A stretch of 64,000 nt of DNA, taken from positions 186,001 to 250,000 of the forward strand of contig NOWV01000031.1 of the NCBI GenBank assembly GCA_003344405.1, read 5' to 3'. The stretch comes from Trichoplax sp. H2 (taxonomy: Eukaryota > Placozoa > Uniplacotomia > Trichoplacea). The position numbers and the translations under genes were made by a program. Under the pieces are notes generated by a model that did not search any database, was not told where the DNA came from, and saw only the letters and a list, made by a program, of their open reading frames with translations. Of this stretch, positions 62,227 to 64,000 are shown piece by piece (position 1 is the first letter of the stretch; each line of letters starts with the position of its first letter).

Positions 62227-63639
62227 TTAAGAGTTGGCTTTGTTTTGTCCACTAGATCGGTCCTCCTAGCAAAAGGATCATTTACGATTGATTAATTAAA
62301 TAAAATTATAAGCACAAATTACTCGAAATTAACATTAACTTCAAAGCTGTACAAGGAATAACGTACTGTACTGCACTGACACTACATACATTATCATAAG
62401 CCACAAGGAAATAAGCAACAACTAACTAGCCCATGCATTAAAACTTTGACATAAAAGGATGACAAATGCTTGCTTATTCAATAGATCACCGTGCAGTCAG
62501 AGAAGGGTAATAACTCCGACTAACAACTGACTACGGACATTGCATCAATATTGGCCAATAATTCAACGAGTGATAACTTGACGACAATCGACTTAGTCTA
62601 GCAAAAGCAAAGACTAAGGCTGGCATACGCCATAACCTTACAAAGTAGCACAGTACCGTAGCTTCTATCCAAATTAAGATATATCGTACCTTTGGACGGA
62701 ATCGTGGTGGAGGGACACGATCTCTTCTATCTTCTTTAGATCGATTTCTGACAATTTTCGAGTGAATGGCACAGCTGACACAGTAGTACAACTTAGCATA
62801 CATCTTGGGCAAAGCATACGCTACAATGAACGTAGAAAAATGTTTAATCAAGATTCCATTTTACTCAACATGATGGTCATGCTGTGAGATCAAGATACAG
62901 CAACATCATCCAAGTAGATCAAACTTATGATTACAATGATAGACTTGCTAGCCATTTGCTACACTTACAATCGTACACGCTCGCTTCCGAGATATCACGG
63001 ATAGCCGCCGCATCGACCATGTTTCTTATAACAAACTTCTTAATAGCTTTGTCTTTAGGTACACAACGAGAACAATTTGTGCAGCGAACAAACCTGGTAT
63101 GTCCGCGTCCATGCTTTGATCGTCCGCTATTACGTCTCTTCTTGGTCTATAGCATGGATTAAAATAGAAAGTGGATCGGGAATTACAATTTTATACCAAT
63201 AACCAGTCAAGATCAGCGGACGCCATTTTTAATACGGTTATGCCCAAATGGTCTATTTTATGATTAATTTATCCATACACTCCCTGTCCATGATGGTTTC
63301 ATTGCCGAATACAACTAAAACTACCAACTACATTACATTATCATCGGAAATGAACGAAGTCCAACTTTTGCCATGGCCAGGCAATATCATCAAATCTCGA
63401 CTAGTCACAACCATACTTGATCGCGACTCGACTTTGCAACATGACACTGTTATAACTATAGCGCCACGTGGTATAAGATGAGTGTAAAAAAATGACTTCG
63501 ATCCAATGGAAAGAATCCAAAATGGCTTTTCTTCCATCGACATATCTCTTTGAGCTTTTCAATGTGATAAGGCTTCATCATGAAGCATGCACTAACATAA
63601 TTATCAAAGCATTAGTCGATCAATCTCATTTCTTACCAT
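62227..63639 (-). CDS. RPS26: 40S ribosomal protein S26 (eS26)
   Basis: Four minus-strand exons: 63637-63639 (ATG only), 62969-63146, 62690-62820 and 62227-62265, total 351 bases (116 residues; the human protein has 115). The product starts MTKKRRN and carries the zinc-binding cysteines at C23/C26 (RCTNC) and C74/C77 (YYCVSC), the same positions as in human eS26. Family signatures include [26 protein letters not shown] and [19 protein letters not shown]. eS26 sits at the mRNA exit channel of the small subunit and contacts mRNA upstream of the start codon. The last exon encodes [12 protein letters not shown] in place of the proline-rich tail seen in vertebrates, and this end has the weaker splice support. 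The first intron (63147-63636) splits immediately after the ATG, a familiar arrangement in ribosomal protein genes. Confidence 0.96.
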
Positions 63640-63701
63640 GATTGAAAAAATGAATTTGCCTCAACTTGAAGGTAGGCAACTTCTTCGCCAGCAAGATGGG
63701 T

Positions 63702-63718
63702 AGAAAAGAAGGAAGAAA
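63702..63718 (-). promoter_or_regulatory. TOP-like pyrimidine tract upstream of RPS26
   Basis: The plus-strand purine run reads TTTCTTCCTTCTTTTCT on the minus strand, 63 bases upstream of the RPS26 ATG. Ribosomal protein mRNAs of animals start with a C followed by such a tract (5' TOP), which places them under TOR/LARP1 translational control. Position and composition fit a transcription start here. The start site itself cannot be seen from sequence. Confidence 0.5.
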
Positions 63719-63759
63719 CTAGTGCGGAGCCTCGTTGTAGAGTAGTGGTCACTACTGCG

Positions 63760-63965
63760 CATACTCTTGAAAACTGTACTGTACCGTACAGTGTACAGTG
63801 TACAGTGCAGTACAGTACTGTAGGGTCTGTACTCTGTAGCCTTCACAAGTTGACAGTGTACAGTGTACAGTACTTCACGGTCTATAGCCTTTATGCTGTA
63901 CTGTACATTGTACATGAGTACTGGACTGGACAGAACTGCATAATACCATACAGTATGGGAGAATA
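63760..63965. repeat. GTACAGT/ACTGTAC-rich segment
   Basis: Overlapping copies of CTGTAC, GTACAG, TGTACAGTG and CAGTAC fill this stretch on both strands, making it locally palindromic. Open frames through it are by-products of the repeat. It lies just upstream of the RPS26 pyrimidine tract and runs close to the window end. Confidence 0.7.
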
Positions 63966-64000
63966 GCTTGGTATGGAACACAGACCTGACTAGGAGCATC

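Noticed and set aside
62884-63162. 92-codon plus-strand open frame
   Set aside because: It is the antisense of RPS26 exon 2, whose minus-strand reading gives the conserved eS26 sequence.
63248-63543. Open frames on both strands at higher GC
   Set aside because: They lie in the first intron of RPS26, overlap each other and show no domain. A snoRNA was considered because ATGATGA-like words occur, but no matching D box at proper spacing was found.
63661-63999. 112-codon minus-strand and 73-codon plus-strand open frames at the window end
   Set aside because: Both run through the ACTGTAC repeat, which is open in several frames by its composition.
1-64000. CRISPR arrays, bacterial operons, rRNA and tRNA genes
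   Set aside because: No spaced direct-repeat array, ribosome binding site pattern, rRNA core or tRNA cloverleaf with a T-loop motif was seen. The intron-rich genes show the window is eukaryotic.

Overview
The window is nuclear DNA of an animal. It is strongly AT-rich, and its genes have short spliceosomal introns with GT/AG borders. It carries a textbook ribosomal protein eS26 gene and several animal-type domain architectures: a rhodopsin-like GPCR, an APAF1-type CARD/WD40 protein, a MADF/BESS protein and a kinesin-light-chain-like TPR protein. A placozoan (Trichoplax-like) or another early-branching animal fits best; this is inference from composition and gene content. Two 20-base N runs near the left end mark scaffold joins flanked by duplicated sequence.

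Left part (1-13157): about 10 kb with no recognisable gene, holding scaffold-gap duplications, small tandem repeats and hairpins; then one intronless, motif-divergent class A GPCR (10150-11130, +).

Centre (13158-41166, +): the main object, best read as one gene of about 75 exons and about 3,240 residues. It starts with a CARD-like exon and ends with the winged-helix, HD2 and WD40 part of an APAF1-like protein. Between these ends I can trace 60 consecutive exons in which every intron interrupts a codon after its first base (phase 1). All but one are tiny (30-171 bp) and encode Ser/Asn/Lys/Glu-rich, probably disordered chain. No Walker A or other piece of the NB-ARC nucleotide-binding domain is visible where it should be, so the apoptosome ATPase module appears to be replaced by an exon cassette array. 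The WD40 half of the same gene uses phase-0 introns, an internal control showing that the phase-1 regime belongs to the array.

Right part: a smaller minus-strand gene (43235-45680) repeats the design, with a zinc-ribbon first exon followed by phase-1 exons and a terminal exon. Further right are an intronless TPR gene (50717-52024, -), a four-exon MADF/BESS gene (57487-59474, -), an orphan phase-1 exon (61725-61952, +) and a complete four-exon RPS26 gene (62227-63639, -) with a pyrimidine (TOP-like) tract upstream. The last few hundred bases are dense in GTACAGT/ACTGTAC words. The remaining long stretches show no supportable gene.

All exon borders were read by eye from splice motifs, frame and phase. 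I chose between nearby acceptors partly by phase, so the count of 60 needs RNA evidence.
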